Below the pieces are notes generated by a model. That model searched no databases and was not told where the DNA came from. It saw nothing but the letters and a program-made list of their open reading frames with translations. From Rhexocercosporidium sp. MPI-PUGE-AT-0058 (Eukaryota; Ascomycota; Leotiomycetes; Helotiales), in the NCBI GenBank assembly GCA_020746875.1, contig JAGTJL010000005.1, positions 1,488,001-1,552,000 on the forward strand: a DNA stretch of 64,000 nucleotides. The letters run 5' to 3'. Below, piece by piece: positions 22,571 to 34,247 of the stretch; the stretch's first letter is position 1, and every line of letters starts with the position of its first letter. Both the position numbers and the translations under genes were made by a program.

Positions 22571-24184
22571 CTACTTGTCCGTAACCGCCAGGTCGTCAAA
22601 TTCGTCTAGCAGCTCCTCCATATCGATGCGTGGTGTCTCGTCCTCTCCATCATCGGTCTCTACAACGCTCATAGCCTCCGCATCGATCTTCTGTTGCTGC
22701 TGTGCCTTGTACAGGGCCATCGTCTGTCTCAAGTCTTCATCTTCCTCAACATCTCGCAAGAACATCTCGTAATCCTTGTCCATGCGCTCCTGGTCGGACT
22801 TCTTGGGTAGCAGGTCACCCTCATCCCTAGTCATACGCTTCAAGCGCCAGTTCCGGTTCTTCGCCTTCTTCTTTCTGGCATAGAACTTCTTGACGAGCAT
22901 GACGTCAGGTATTTGCGAGGAGTATGTGTTGGATTCTTCAAGAGCCTCGAATTGGGGATTGTTGAAGTTTGTGCCGGTGAGCATGTATCCCATTACGGAA
23001 TCTCCAGGATGCAAAACATTGCCCAGATGTGTGCGGGTGTAGTATGTCTTGTCATTCGATCCGAGATCTGAGGCCCGCGCAACAGTAGCTTCAGCCAGAG
23101 CCCATCTTCCCTTTTGTGGTCCGGTCAGGTCGATATCCATAACAATAAACTCGGTCAGTTCTTGTACATCGGCGAGGGAGGTAAAAGGAGCACGCCAATA
23201 AATTGGTGTGGAGACATCGGCAGTCTGGAGGGTAGCTGGGTCGAGGATGTTGATCGTGGTTCCAACACGGTAGCAAAGTCCAAGAGGAGAAATATTACCA
23301 ATCTGCTTTGCAAGTTTTATGGGAATCGCCACCAGATCATCCTTGCAAATAGGAACCAGTTCAACGGAGTATGAGAATTTATAGGACTTCGTAGATGTAT
23401 GGATATCCATCGAGATAAGCTCCTGCGACTTCTTGCTTCGGACAGGTGCGACGGAATTGAGGAAGTCGACGAACTTCTCGGCCTGGTTCCGTGCTGCGTA
23501 ATAGAAATCTAAGCCATCCTTCACTTCCTTGATATTGATTGTGTCCTTGTGTGCGCCATGCTTGAGGATGAGTTGTTCGAGGTAGAGGAAAGTTCTCTTG
23601 TGGGGGACCTTCTGCCTGACTTGTACGCAAGCTCTCCAGGTATTCGCGGTGTAGGATTTCGCGCAGTCGGGACATTGTTGGTATGCGACCACGTATTCCA
23701 CCTCAAATGCTTGCTGTAGCACGACACCCTCGGAAACAGAATCTTGGATCGTAAGCTTGACCTTTACTCTGCGAGAATGGGGTTCCGTCCAGATAAAGCT
23801 TGCGTCGATAATCCGTACTTTGTGTAGACCTCGTAACTTCTTTAGGCACAGAGCGAGGAGTTCTCTGGATTCGAGAGCAGCGACTATCCAACTGGAGGGG
23901 GGAAGCAGCCATCGATCGCAATCTCTGCAAAAATGTAGGGTAGCCTCGCGCTGAATCCCTTGGGAAACATCGACAGTAAGCTTCACACAATCGTAACAGA
24001 GGGCGCCTGCGGCAGTCGTTCCATCGATGGCAGCGCCACAGTTGCAGCACAGAATGCTGAGAGATATTAGCAGGACGTTTGCAGAACGCTGAGAATTTCC
24101 TTACGTTGCACCATTTTGCTGCTGGTCTGCTGCTGTAAATCTTGTTGCAATAGACACCGGTGCGTCAAGATCCATGGCAGACAT
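22571..24184 (-). CDS. NMD3: 60S ribosomal subunit export adaptor NMD3
   Basis: Two exons on the minus strand (24184-24105, 24056-22571) give 521 residues. NMD3 binds the pre-60S particle and recruits the exportin CRM1 for nuclear export. The intron lies between QQQNGAT and ILCCNCGAAID. The zinc-binding Cys pairs follow: CCNC, CYDC, CRDC and CPDC. The conserved body includes VQVRQKVPHKRTFLYLEQLI, KYKFSYSVELVPICKDDLV-like and VGTTINILDPATLQ. The C-terminal third carries basic ARKKKAKNRNWRLKRM and a final acidic, hydrophobic segment, MEELLDEFDDLAV, that resembles the leucine-rich export signal. The start at 24184 gives the typical short leader MSAMDLDAPVSIATRF. Confidence 0.95.
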
Positions 24185-24977
24185 CTTGACGGAAGTTCTG
24201 GTTGCTTTCTTGAATTCTTGGTGGTGGGGTTTGAGAAAATGTCGAAATCTGAACCCCGCGATTTATTTCTTATCAGCCAGTTGCCACCAGAACGTGATAC
24301 TGAGTCATGCTTTGAAATACAAACCTTTTACACGGAAGTTTACTAGGACGAGAAATATTCCTAGGCTTCTAGAGTCCATTTTGATATCAATTATCCCCTA
24401 CTGAGATCGAGACAGACTGATGATTTGTAAGCACGTGAGTTCATATCACATGACCGTATCCTTTCTGGATTTGGAGAATTTGTGACTTATGTGGTTTCAT
24501 TTCTGCCCTACTGTTCTTATCAGAAGTCGGGCTAAATATAGAGTATGGAGTCCCGGTACCCATATTGTTTTGTCCTTGGCCGTAGGCTGAAACCCATCCC
24601 TTGAATGTTCGTAATGTATGAGCTTAATTGCACCATTTCTTAGCCTAACCATCCACCAATAATACTTGCAACCCCTCAACACCGTCGGGCGATCAAGGTG
24701 ATTATTGACAACTTTCCTACAATACATCATCTACGTAACGGCTGGTTTGCAGAATGTTATCAGGTAGTCAAGGTGCTGCCCGCCAATAATAGATGCGGAA
24801 GCTCACAAAGGATGGCTGCTTCCCGAATACCCAGGAGTGGGGATGAGGGGACATGGCTTTGTTGGAAGACGCAATTCTTGGAAGATACAATGTGACCGCA
24901 CGAAAGATATAAAGAGTCTCATGGTCCCAAATTCGACAGAAGGAAATCCAAATCTCTTCATCAATCCATCATCCAAA
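24185..24977. promoter_or_regulatory. Divergent upstream region of NMD3 and the TauD-type gene
   Basis: 793 bp between divergent starts; AT-rich and without credible ORFs. No specific binding site was recognised. Confidence 0.5.
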
Positions 24978-26304
24978 ATGGCTCCCTCAGCAACTGAAAC
25001 TATCACTTTGCCAAGTCGTCCAGCCAAGCTCACGAGCAATGTTGGACCGTATAAGGAGCTTGCGCCAATCGGATATGAGAAAGACGCCGAAGAACAGGGG
25101 AAAGATGGCTTCTCAGCAGCAAAGGTTCGTACTCAATGTATTTCCTGAATCTTGTCTCTAACCATTCCATAGTACAAGAACTACCTCCCCACCTGGGGCA
25201 TTGAGAGCTTCCCACCTCTAGAGCCATTTGAACATAGAGACCATGGCTTGGATGCAAATCCCAACTTTCCTGAGCTTCTGGCAAGTGGTGTCACAACTGA
25301 AGATCTGACCCCAACAATCGGTACCGAAGTTTCTGGTGTCCAACTCAGCAAATTGAGTAATGCCGGTAAAGATGAATTGGCTAGATTTGTTGCGGAGAGA
25401 AAGGTCGTCGCTTTCAGAGATCAAGACTTCGCAGATCTACCCATCAGTGAGGCCCTTGACTACGGGCGATATTTTGGCCGTCTTCACATTGTATGTCCTT
25501 TCTCGCCCTAAATCCCTCCATGATCTGGGATTTGGGATCAAATCCGTTGTTATGATCCTGAGACATTGAAAATTATACATGCTAAAGTCCTGACTAGCAT
25601 CCTACTTCGGGAGCCCCTGCAGGATATCCAGAAGTGCACTTGGTTCACCGAGGCGCCGGAGACAAGACAGCCGAGCAGTTCTTCAAGACCAGGACTTCGT
25701 CGGTTGCATGGCACAGCGATGTGTCCTACGAGCTCCAGCCGCCAGGCACCACATTCCTCTACATTCTTGACGTCCCTGAGAGCGGCGGTGACACACTTTT
25801 CGCAAATCAAGTCGAAGCATACAACAGGCTCAGTGATGGATTCAAAGAGAGACTACATGGTCTCAAGGCAACTCACTCGGGCATTGAGCAAGTCAACGCA
25901 TCGAGGGGTAAAAACGGTGCCGTTCGTAGAGAGCCGGTGGTGAGCGTACATCCGATCGTCCGCACACATCCTGTGACAGGGGAAAAGGCGCTCTATGTCA
26001 ATCCACAATGTAAGAGCGACAGTTCCACAGCTATGACTATTCTAACGAAGTTTTAGTTACTAGATCAATCGTTGGTTACAAACATGAGGAAAGCGAGGTC
26101 TTACTCAAATTTCTGTATGATCATATCGCGTATGGAGCTGATTTCCAAGCGAGAGTGAAATGGGCTGAGAAGACGGTCGTGGTTTGGGATAACAGGGTGA
26201 CGTCCCACTCAGCTCTTGTTGACTGGAAGTCTGGTCAAAGGAGACATTTGGCGAGAATTGCAGCACAGGCGGAACCTCCAACCGAGACACCTTTCAAGGC
26301 TTGA
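24978..26304 (+). CDS. TauD/TfdA-type 2-oxoglutarate dioxygenase
   Basis: Four exons (24978-25124, 25173-25490, 25598-26009, 26057-26304) encode 374 residues. The family uses Fe(II), 2-oxoglutarate and O2 to hydroxylate substrates such as sulfonates (taurine) or alkyl sulfates. The metal triad is visible: His194 and Asp196 in AWHSDVSYE and His343 in NRVTSHSALVDW, with Arg359 in RRHLARI as the likely 2-oxoglutarate carboxylate ligand. Other conserved parts are EVSGVQLSKLSNAGKDELA, VVAFRDQDF and PESGGDTLFANQVEAYNRLS. Fungal members of this size are often called sulfonate dioxygenases; the true substrate is not visible here. It ends only 89 bp from the end of the convergent next gene. Confidence 0.92.
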
Positions 26305-26393
26305 TCAGATGTACTTAAAAGATCGTTTTTGGTGAAACCAAGAAATCAAATTAGCACAAATAATCTATACACTGTAGATATGAGTGAGCTTGA

Positions 26394-27579
26394 TCAAAAA
26401 TTCGGAATAGTGTTGTAGTCTTCCTCCTTCTTGATTTGTTGCTCCCTTTCCTTTTTAGCTCTAGCAAGTCGAATTCGCTCCAATCTTGAGATTTTTGGTG
26501 CAGCCTCCGTAGAGTCGTCCGTGAGAGTAGAGGTGATTCTCGATTGTAGCTCAGCCTTGATGAGAGGCTTTGCAGTGGGTGCAGAGAATGAATTGAATAG
26601 CTCATCTTTCACCGCAATCGGCTTGGAAGGCTTGGAGTGCAGACTTAAAGGCATCACAGATTTTCGGTCAAGTGCAACCAACTTTGGTGCAGGTATCGGT
26701 GCATCGAGATCATCATCGCCGTCTGTAGAATCCATAATTAAATCAGACTGAGCCTGCTGAGCGGTGTGCTTGGGCTCAGGTGAATCTATGAGAGACTTGT
26801 GCTGAGTGATGCTTGACCGAATGGCCGCTTTCTTGAAGCCTGCTGCAGCCCGAGTCGTTGCCATAGAACCAAGCTTTGCAAGAGATGCAGACTTTTTTCG
26901 GGGGCTGTCCATTAGGCCGTGAAGAGTCGTCCCAACATAAGGGAGCTCCTCGATATCGCTGTCGTCCGAATTTGCGCTGTTTTCTTTCTTTCCACCGAAT
27001 CCTTCGATAATCGTCCTTTGGCGTTTAGCAAGAGCGGCTGCTTCGAGCTTCCGTTTCGTTTGGTATGGCATCTTACCAGTCACCGGTCTTGAAATCGTAT
27101 TGATGGTCTCTGCATTTTCGCTCTTGACGGTTTTCTGCTGCCTCTTGTATTCCGCAGCGTGGAGGTGTACTGTGAATTGCTGGGCCACCGACAGAAACTC
27201 GTCCTCGACCATACGATACTTGTCATCATTGTCTTTGCCTTCTTCCATGAAACTGAATATGGTCAGCTGATCAAGTTCGAGAAGTGTACATACGAACTCT
27301 CTTACCTCTCCGCTGGTGGATCTGGAGGCGGAGATGAAGATGGAGGACGACCTTTCTCTGTTGTCAGTTTCTTTTCCAAAACAGAAATAGCTAAGAGGCG
27401 AAAGGATAGGACTAACCTTGATTACGGGGAAACTTGGAAGAAGATACCGACACTTCACCTTCGCTATCGGAGCTATGCTTCTGTACTTTCTGTCTTTTGG
27501 TTACAGGTGTACTAGCTGCACGCTTTGGGCGCGTCGTTGTGCTTGAAGTGGCCACCAGCCATGGAAGCTTTCTAGGCAT
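26394..27579 (-). CDS. Uncharacterised basic nuclear-like protein
   Basis: Three exons (27579-27417, 27357-27306, 27252-26394) give 357 residues. No catalytic family was recognised. It begins MPRKLPWLVATSSTTTRPKRAAS, with a basic PVTKRQKVQK stretch that looks like a nuclear signal. A Pro-rich RPPSSSPPPDPPAE segment follows across two introns. An ordered-looking piece comes next (NDDKYRMVEDEFLSVAQQF, then FTVHLHAAEYKRQQK). Downstream are LHGLMDSPRKK, TTRAAAGFKKA and a Lys/Glu-rich terminal coiled coil, RLERIRLARAKKEREQQIKK. I infer a nuclear protein conserved in related fungi. Intron phases 1, 2 and frame continuity support the model; acceptor 2 could lie a few bases further. Confidence 0.75.
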
Positions 27580-28263
27580 GACGTCGAGTAAAGAGGACGG
27601 AAAGAATTCCAAAGCCCTGGGAAGCTGTAGAAAACCCAACCGGATCGAATTATGCTGCAAATTGCTCGTGGACTGCCTTTCAGATTTTCTGCCAAAAGTC
27701 TTGAGATTTTCGGCGCGAAGGTGGTTGTATGGATCCATGCGCAGAACAACAATGCTGGATCCAAAACCAAAGGGAAACAATCCAGAACCGAGATTTTACT
27801 TCTTCAGCGCGGTTCTTCAAAGAAAAAAAACTGCAAGATGCAGGCCCCTTGAAAAGCATTCTAGGTAGGTTGTAAGAAGGAGATGTGGTCGTGATTGCCC
27901 GTCCTTCCAGGCAATCGCTTAGTCAGCCTCAGGTATTCTTAGTGTCTGTGGAGAGGATCTACCTGGCGCAAGCCCAAGCCAAGAGAGCTGCAATTCGAAG
28001 GACATAGAACCTACCTACCCAACATCTTCAATTCAAATCTCATTCTTTCAGCCGTTCGCAGTCGTTCATCCTCAGCCCTTTACTTGACAAGTGGCCCGGG
28101 CTGGGGTGCTCCTCAATGACAAGAACACCGTTTCCTACTTAAGAATTACTCTTCCTCTCCTACTTATTATATTGGCTCTTTCCGCACTTTCTGCTTATTC
28201 TATGTCTACCCAGTCTACCTCAGCAGAAGGCACCAGTCTTTTTGTTTATGCCACAGCCTCACA
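27580..28263. promoter_or_regulatory. Divergent upstream region (unknown basic protein / HRI-like kinase)
   Basis: 684 bp between start codons. A frame beginning at GTG 28091 has hydrophobic residues but no ATG and overlaps the kinase start, so it is treated as leader. No named site was seen. Confidence 0.5.
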
Positions 28264-30568
28264 ATGTCTTCAAGATTTTGGGCCTCATCAGACGACTTGA
28301 GCGTTGACTCGTCGTTCGGAGGGGATGGCACACGTGACTATTCTCGTGATGAAGAACGATCTCATGAGAATCTCGAAAGGACAAGCCAACGTCCGAATGG
28401 TGACGTTGGTGCCCTTGCACGCATAGTAACTTCTGAGCTATCTCTTCCAATAGCACAGCAATCACAACATGCGTCTTTCTTCTACCTTGCTTTAATCGAA
28501 GCGAGGTGCAAGCGGCAAGCTGGATTATTCATAAACAAACAACGCGGTCCGGTTGATCAATTACCTGAGGAACATCCTGACGTCTGTGCTCTTGCGACAC
28601 AACTATTTGCTGAGACGAAGAAGGAGCTAGCTAAGGTTGGAATGCTACCCGAGGAGTTTGTTGGTCAGCATATTCCTGAATTGCCCTCGTACCTGTCGTC
28701 TTTCGATACTGCAATCAACAATATCGCAACAAAAACGACATCTGACCTCTCTGGACAACCAATAATATCCTTTGTTGATACTCAGGCTCTTCCGCTGATC
28801 TCCGAGATGTCTCAGCTCCAATTGCCACAAGTCTATTCCAACGCGCTCGTGCGGCAAGATCTCAGGATGGCTCATCAACAGGGTGAACAGTCGCTATTCT
28901 CTTTGTTGTATCCCGATAGGAATGTTCCAGGATCGCACTATGGCAATGAATATCGGCAGTAAGTGTCACAATTCGTCTTCTCCAGAGTCTTTGAACCTTG
29001 TAGATATCTACCCATTTCCGTTTATAGATGTCATATACTGCTTCGACGTGGCATCCGCCGGACTAAGTTCTAGGATACAATCTTCTATACCCAGTGCTGA
29101 TATATGTTATCTCCAGGTTGTCTAAGCTTGGTAGTGGAGGCTTCGGGAGTGTTTATCTCGCAGAATACGGCCTTGACAAGAGCAAATACGCCATCAAGCA
29201 GATAATCATCCCTGCCGAAAAGTTCGTCGGTGCCTCTGGCCGAGCAAAGCTGAAGCAAGTTCTCGCCGAGGTAGAATCCTTAGCACAGCTAAATCACCAT
29301 AACATTGTGAGATACTACCATGCTTGGCTCGAGGAACGCGTTCGAACTGGCACGAAAAACACGCGCGCGGATGCATCCGAATCCGACTCCGACTCCGATT
29401 CTGATTCGAGCCCTCAGCCAGATTCCATCGATGCTGTCACACAAGGTATACACAGCATACAGCTAGGTCTGGAGAAAAGTCTATTCAAAGAGATCGATCG
29501 CCAACGAGCAAATTCCATTGCCGACGAGGACAGCAGGAATTACATTGTCTTTGGTGCGTGTTAGATCTTCCTAAACCCCCCATTATATCAGCATCAGAGA
29601 TCTCTCCTTTTCTTACTGATTCCCGTTTCCAACACATTTGCGAAAAGCACCCACTTATTTGATGGTCAGAGGCTTCCAGCTCATCTCAAGCTGCTCCAGG
29701 CTACAAAAGCGCCTTTCGACAGCCAGGAGAAGCTGATAGTGATGATGACGACAGCGGTCTAGAGAACGACAGCACAGAAGAGATCCCGAGAAACGATATC
29801 CCCAATGAAGTCACTCTTTACGAAGGGGTTCAAAAGGACGTAGTATTACATATCAAGATGTTCCCGTATCCGTTGTCTTTGGACGACTTCATTTGGGGTT
29901 CAGGCTCACATAAGATCTCCGGACTCAAGCACTGCTTCCATACATTACCTACCATCCGTCTACTTCTCGCCATTCTCGACGGCACAGAATACCTCCACCG
30001 CAAGGGTTTTATCCACCGTGATTTGAAGCCTCCTAATATTTTCGTCTCGATTCTTGAACCCAAAGAGCCTGCGACTCATCAGTACGTTAACATTTTGGAC
30101 TGCAAGGAATGCGGTACATGGGGACAGGAAATCCATCTCTGCCTACACATTGGAGATTTTGGGTTGATTCACGATCTGAAGGTCGTTGCCGCAGACCCAG
30201 AAGCGACACCAGACCGGAAGAAGGCAGCTTTAGAGCCATTTCCATTCTCTACAGCAGCAACGCAGCAAGCCGGGACGAAGTTTTACACACCAACCGAGGT
30301 ACCAAAGGAGAATCCGATCTGTACAAAACTCGATGTGTACAGCTTCGGCGTTATCACCTTCGAGATGGCCTACAAATTTGGTACAAAGATGGAGCGATAC
30401 AATGCGATGCTCAACTTAAGAAATGGTGTTTATCCGAAGAATTTTGAACATCACACACTTGCCGAAGGTATTAAGGCGATGCTGTGTGAGGATAGAGACA
30501 AACGCTGGAGCTGTGCTCAAGTTAGGCAATGGCTAAATGCCAAGCTCAAGGAGGAGTGCGAACAGTAG
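28264..30568 (+). CDS. HRI-like eIF2alpha kinase
   Basis: Three exons (28264-28958, 29117-29553, 29670-30568) encode 676 residues. The N-terminal ~230 residues have no RWD domain, so it is not GCN2. The kinase domain starts with LGSGGFGSVYLAEYGLDKSKYAIKQI (glycine loop and catalytic Lys). It contains VESLAQLNHHNIVRYYHAWLE, the eIF2alpha-kinase signature. An acidic insert of about 170 residues (SDSDSDSDSS, ADSDDDDSGL) then splits the lobes, as in PEK/HRI proteins. The catalytic loop is FIHRDLKPPNIF and the metal motif is DFGLI. The activation segment ends GTKFYTPTEV rather than the usual SPE. Members phosphorylate Ser51 of eIF2alpha to slow translation under stress. Length and layout are like S. 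pombe Hri1/Hri2. Intron 1 (158 bp) is longer than most here. Confidence 0.9.
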
Positions 30569-31024
30569 ATACTAGTGATGAGGAGCTGAAAAGATGTGAA
30601 TGAGGGCGTGGTGCCGCTGTACAATTGTTGGAGTATGATACCATGGGATAAGGCAGCTGGAGTTCAATATATTGGTAGCGGGCTCTGCATACAGTGTTCA
30701 TTGGGGATGCACAGCGGTTTATGCATATTGTCGCATCGAGAGGCCGAATCCATTGATGAGAATCAAATTAGGACAGCGAATAGCGAATAGGAAGACAAAT
30801 CACCACTTGCAGAGTTGTGGAAACAGTTCGGTTGGTACAGTGATTCCTCTCCTAACAAGCTAATCCACACGTAGGAAAATCGACTCTAGCTCTACATGAA
30901 CCTTGGTCGCAATGGTATGTCATCTAGCAAGTCGTGCAAAAACTCCAGACATCTTGCGCCATATACTCCCAGCCTATTGAAACTACGTATCTCCAAGCCC
31001 AACAATTTTGACACACCCTATACA
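30569..31024. other. Intergenic region between convergent kinase and small membrane-protein gene
   Basis: 456 bp with only short, unsupported frames; AT-rich toward the right end. It holds both 3' ends. Confidence 0.5.
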
Positions 31025-31605
31025 TCACGTTCCATTCGCCCCTCCGATTCTCACTCCGAAAATCTCCAAAAATCGCCTAACTAACACCCAAACAACGACA
31101 CACCAGATATTAAACAGCAATCTTATACTCAATAGTCCTTGGATATTGATTCTCGTCCGATTTAACAAGCCTGGTATCTCGAAAGGATTCGCGAGGTATC
31201 TTCCGGCTCGAGATGGAATGTTAAGGGTTTGCAAGTGCACCTGTGCTACCTCGAATGCTGTGAGGGAGGGTGTAGGCTGGGCAGAGATATATGAAGGCGA
31301 TGAGAGGGTTGGTGCTGGGAGGAAGGTCGATAGAAGGGATTTGAGGGTTGGCAATGGTGGAGAAGATGTCGTGTAGAGAGAAGAGCGAGGGTTGAAGATA
31401 TGGATGTTCTCTGAACGGACGAGGTGAGAGGAGCAGGAGCAGATGATGACTTGTACATGAGAGCAAGTGTCATCTTCCGGGTAAACCTCCTGAACTATTG
31501 TCAGATATGCTCATTGCACGGAGAAAGTATACTAACAGCTGATATTTCCTGCTGATCCAGCTTCCATGCCGACACTTGTTCTTGAGGAGGCTTAGGAGAA
31601 TGCAT
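31025..31605 (-). CDS. Small uncharacterised protein with C-terminal membrane helix
   Basis: Two exons on the minus strand (31605-31537, 31489-31025) give 177 residues. The first exon encodes MHSPKPPQEQVSAWKLDQQEISA and joins in frame to EVYPEDDTCSHVQVIICSCSS. The middle is Ser/Pro/Leu-rich (PPLPTLKSLLSTFLPAPTL), and the segment around ARYL-type LQTLNIPSRAGRYLANPFEI precedes a single hydrophobic helix, INIQGLLSIRLLFNIWCVV, followed by a basic end. A tail-anchored or single-pass protein is the simplest reading. The family was not recognised. Support comes from the clean donor GTTAGT, the acceptor TTCAG, and the long open second exon. Confidence 0.65.
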
Positions 31606-32605
31606 TTTCGGACGTCTAAGTCAGAGACAATCCCAACACCGAGGTTTAAGAAGTCTGAGATGTCCCTCTCAGAATAAACTGAGGAGGCAGAGGGTACTTA
31701 TTCCATATCTTGCATTTACATTCCTCCACCATTTCATACCGCACAGCCCGCACCGCATTTTCTCAACCTGAGTCTCCCTCTCGACCAATAGCTCACACGT
31801 GTCGCAGCCTAGAATAAGCCACTCCCTATCTACATGCGCAGTCGTCGAGCGCGCACCGTCCCCAGTTCATCAAAATCTGCATCCCCGAGGCGGGTTTTCC
31901 CTCAATTGGGCCATATCTCCAGCGCCCATCGACGGCGTCGACCCAAGACCGGTAGGAGCATGCATCACAACCGGGTAGAAGTCACTCAGCACCCAACACC
32001 CACCCACCTCTCTAGCCTCACATCCGCATCCGCATCCATCCTCCACACATCTCACCATCCCATGGCCCCCCTCAGCCTTGGCCCCCGATCATGCAGTTGC
32101 GATACGAAAGCGATGGCGCAATGGATTTTAGCGGAAGCGTCTCAATATACGCCTCGGTTAAGACAAACGTTCTCTTATCGCTAAAGCAATCATGATATTT
32201 GGGGTCTGAAAGAAGGCTGCGAAAGTATAAATACGGTAGAGAGGACGTGGTTGGTGAGGTTTAACGAAGACGGGACGGCTCGCTCAAGACCTGCATGTCA
32301 CGCAACCCGATCTCGGGAGGCGTAGATGCGTGTCTCGGGCAAGAGGAAGGAATGGACCTATTTACAGATGGTTTGGTCTTGTGGAAGGACGAAGGAGGGG
32401 AGGTACCTATTACAGCTCTATCCGGGCACGAGATCGACTGTTGGAATGGAAAAAGGTCAAACATATCGCGGGGCGCGTTCCAAGCGCCGAAGTAAGCAGT
32501 CGCCTTAAAATAACGGCACAGAAGATGTGACATTTCAGGTGCAGTACTGATATTTTCCTAGACATTTAGAACGCCAATCTTGCACATCGCTCACATGCCC
32601 CCAAA
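31606..32605. other. Intergenic region, about 1 kb, no recognised gene
   Basis: A plus-strand frame (31834-32184) starting with ATG is Arg/Ser/Pro-rich and has no family match by eye; it may be noise. Nothing else is supported. Confidence 0.45.
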
Positions 32606-34247
32606 CTATTTCTTGTAAGTCGTCAGAGCAGGGCTTCCAGTCGCCGGAGGTGCTGAGAACTTCGTCTGCACGAACACCTTCTGCATACCATCCTCCTTCT
32701 TCTCGAACTTGTAGTAGACGTCGTCTAGTTCCTCGAGTGAGACACGGTGGGTTACCATCTTCAAAGGATCGATCTCGCCGCTCTCGATCATCTTGCAGAG
32801 TTTGTCCCAGTACAAATGCACTGGTGCCTGGCCGTTGCCGATCAGGCGGATTCCACGCTCCATCAGGGAGCCAATGTTGAAGTGGTTTGTCTGGTTCTGT
32901 CAGTCGTATTTCGTTTTCGCGGAGAAAGTGGGACTTACGTATCCGACGTAAACACCAGTAATACCACATCTCCCGTAGTTCCGCACCGAAGTGATCATCT
33001 CATTGACAATCTCAGAAGTATCGGTCTCCACCCCAAGTTGGAGTTCAAAGTAATGAGCCCAACCCTTAGCATATTCACCGGCGACACACTCAAGCGCCAC
33101 ATCCGGCCCACGAGGGCACATTTCTCGCAGTTTTGAGTACACAGTCTCTCCTTTAGGCAGTTTACTGTAGTCGATGAGCTCGACTTTCGGATATTTTGAC
33201 TTGACGTAGTCGAGTCTCCAGTTGCTGTCGATCATGATCACGCGGCTAGCGCCGTTGATGAATGCGAAATCGGCACACATTTGACCGATGGGACCTAGTA
33301 GTGTTAGTAGTGGAAAAATTATAGAGCATGGAGGAAACAATACCAGCTCCCCAGATTGCTACGGTGTCGTCTTTGTCGACGCGGGTGTCGACTACACAGT
33401 TCCAGGATGTGGCAAGGACATCAGAAAGATACAACCCCTTCTCGTCTGGTACACTGTCTGGAAGCTTGAGGAGGTTGACATCGCCGTATGGTACGCGGGT
33501 GTATTCAGCTTGGCCTCCAGCCTGCGAATCATATGAGTAATACAGTCGTCTCAATATTTCTCCAAGGGACCGAGGAGGATTTTAGGGAGAGGCTCAGAGA
33601 GAAAACAGACTTACAAATCCACCAGTAAAGTGAGAGTAGCCGAACATTCCAGCTGTTCTTCCACCATACATTCCATTCTCCATGGCATTCGAATTTGTCT
33701 TCTCGCACTGAGATGAGAGTTTCTGCTTGCAGAAGAAACACTAAAACAGTCAACCAGTCGTCCCAACATACAGTTGAAGGCACCTACGTCGCCACAAGCA
33801 ATCTGGAACGAAGCAACAACGCGATCGCCCTTCTTCAACCCCTTAACAGCTGGACCCATCGAGTCAACAATACCACAAAACTCATGACCGAGAATATCGC
33901 CTTTCTCCATTTGCACAACACTTCCGTGTAGAAGATGCAAATCAGATCCACAGACAGTCGATCCCGTGATCTTCAAAATAACGTCGCGATCCTCAACAAC
34001 TCGTGGTTTTGGGACCTCCTCTGATTGAACTTGTGAGCTTTGTTTATGTTTTGGTGGAGGAGCTTGAGCACTTACCGATCTTGACGGAATTCTTCCCGTT
34101 CCAAACTAATGCCTTCATAGTCTCGCCACTTGGATCAGCATATTTCGCCCTGTCTCTCCCTGGGTTCGTGATATCTTGAGCGGTAGTGGCGTTGGTGTCG
34201 TGGCCGATTGCCTTCTCGACTAGAGCTGCTGCTTGACTCAATGACAT
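32606..34247 (-). CDS. Zinc-dependent MDR dehydrogenase, glutathione-independent formaldehyde dehydrogenase-like
   Basis: Six exons on the minus strand (34247-34076, 34029-33788, 33740-33615, 33521-33344, 33294-32939, 32890-32606) give 452 residues. The medium-chain dehydrogenase fold is clear. The catalytic zinc region is STVCGSDLHLLHG plus GHEFCGIVD. The structural zinc cysteines are in CGDCFFCKQKLSSQCE, built across intron 2. AGGQAEYTRVPYGDVNLLKLP and the Rossmann part VAIWGAGPIGQMCADFAF, built across intron 4, follow. These segments fit the glutathione-independent formaldehyde dehydrogenase branch, which oxidises aldehydes with NAD; the actual substrate is inferred only at family level. 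An N-terminal extension of about 40 residues (MSLSQAAALVEKAIGHDTNA) makes it longer than usual ADHs. All five introns are about 46-70 bp and in frame. Confidence 0.9.

Noticed and set aside
28091..28300. GTG-started hydrophobic frame before the kinase gene
   Set aside because: No ATG, overlaps the kinase start in another frame, no family match.
31834..32184. 116-residue plus-strand frame
   Set aside because: Arg/Ser/Pro-rich composition with no known family and no splice support; left as intergenic.
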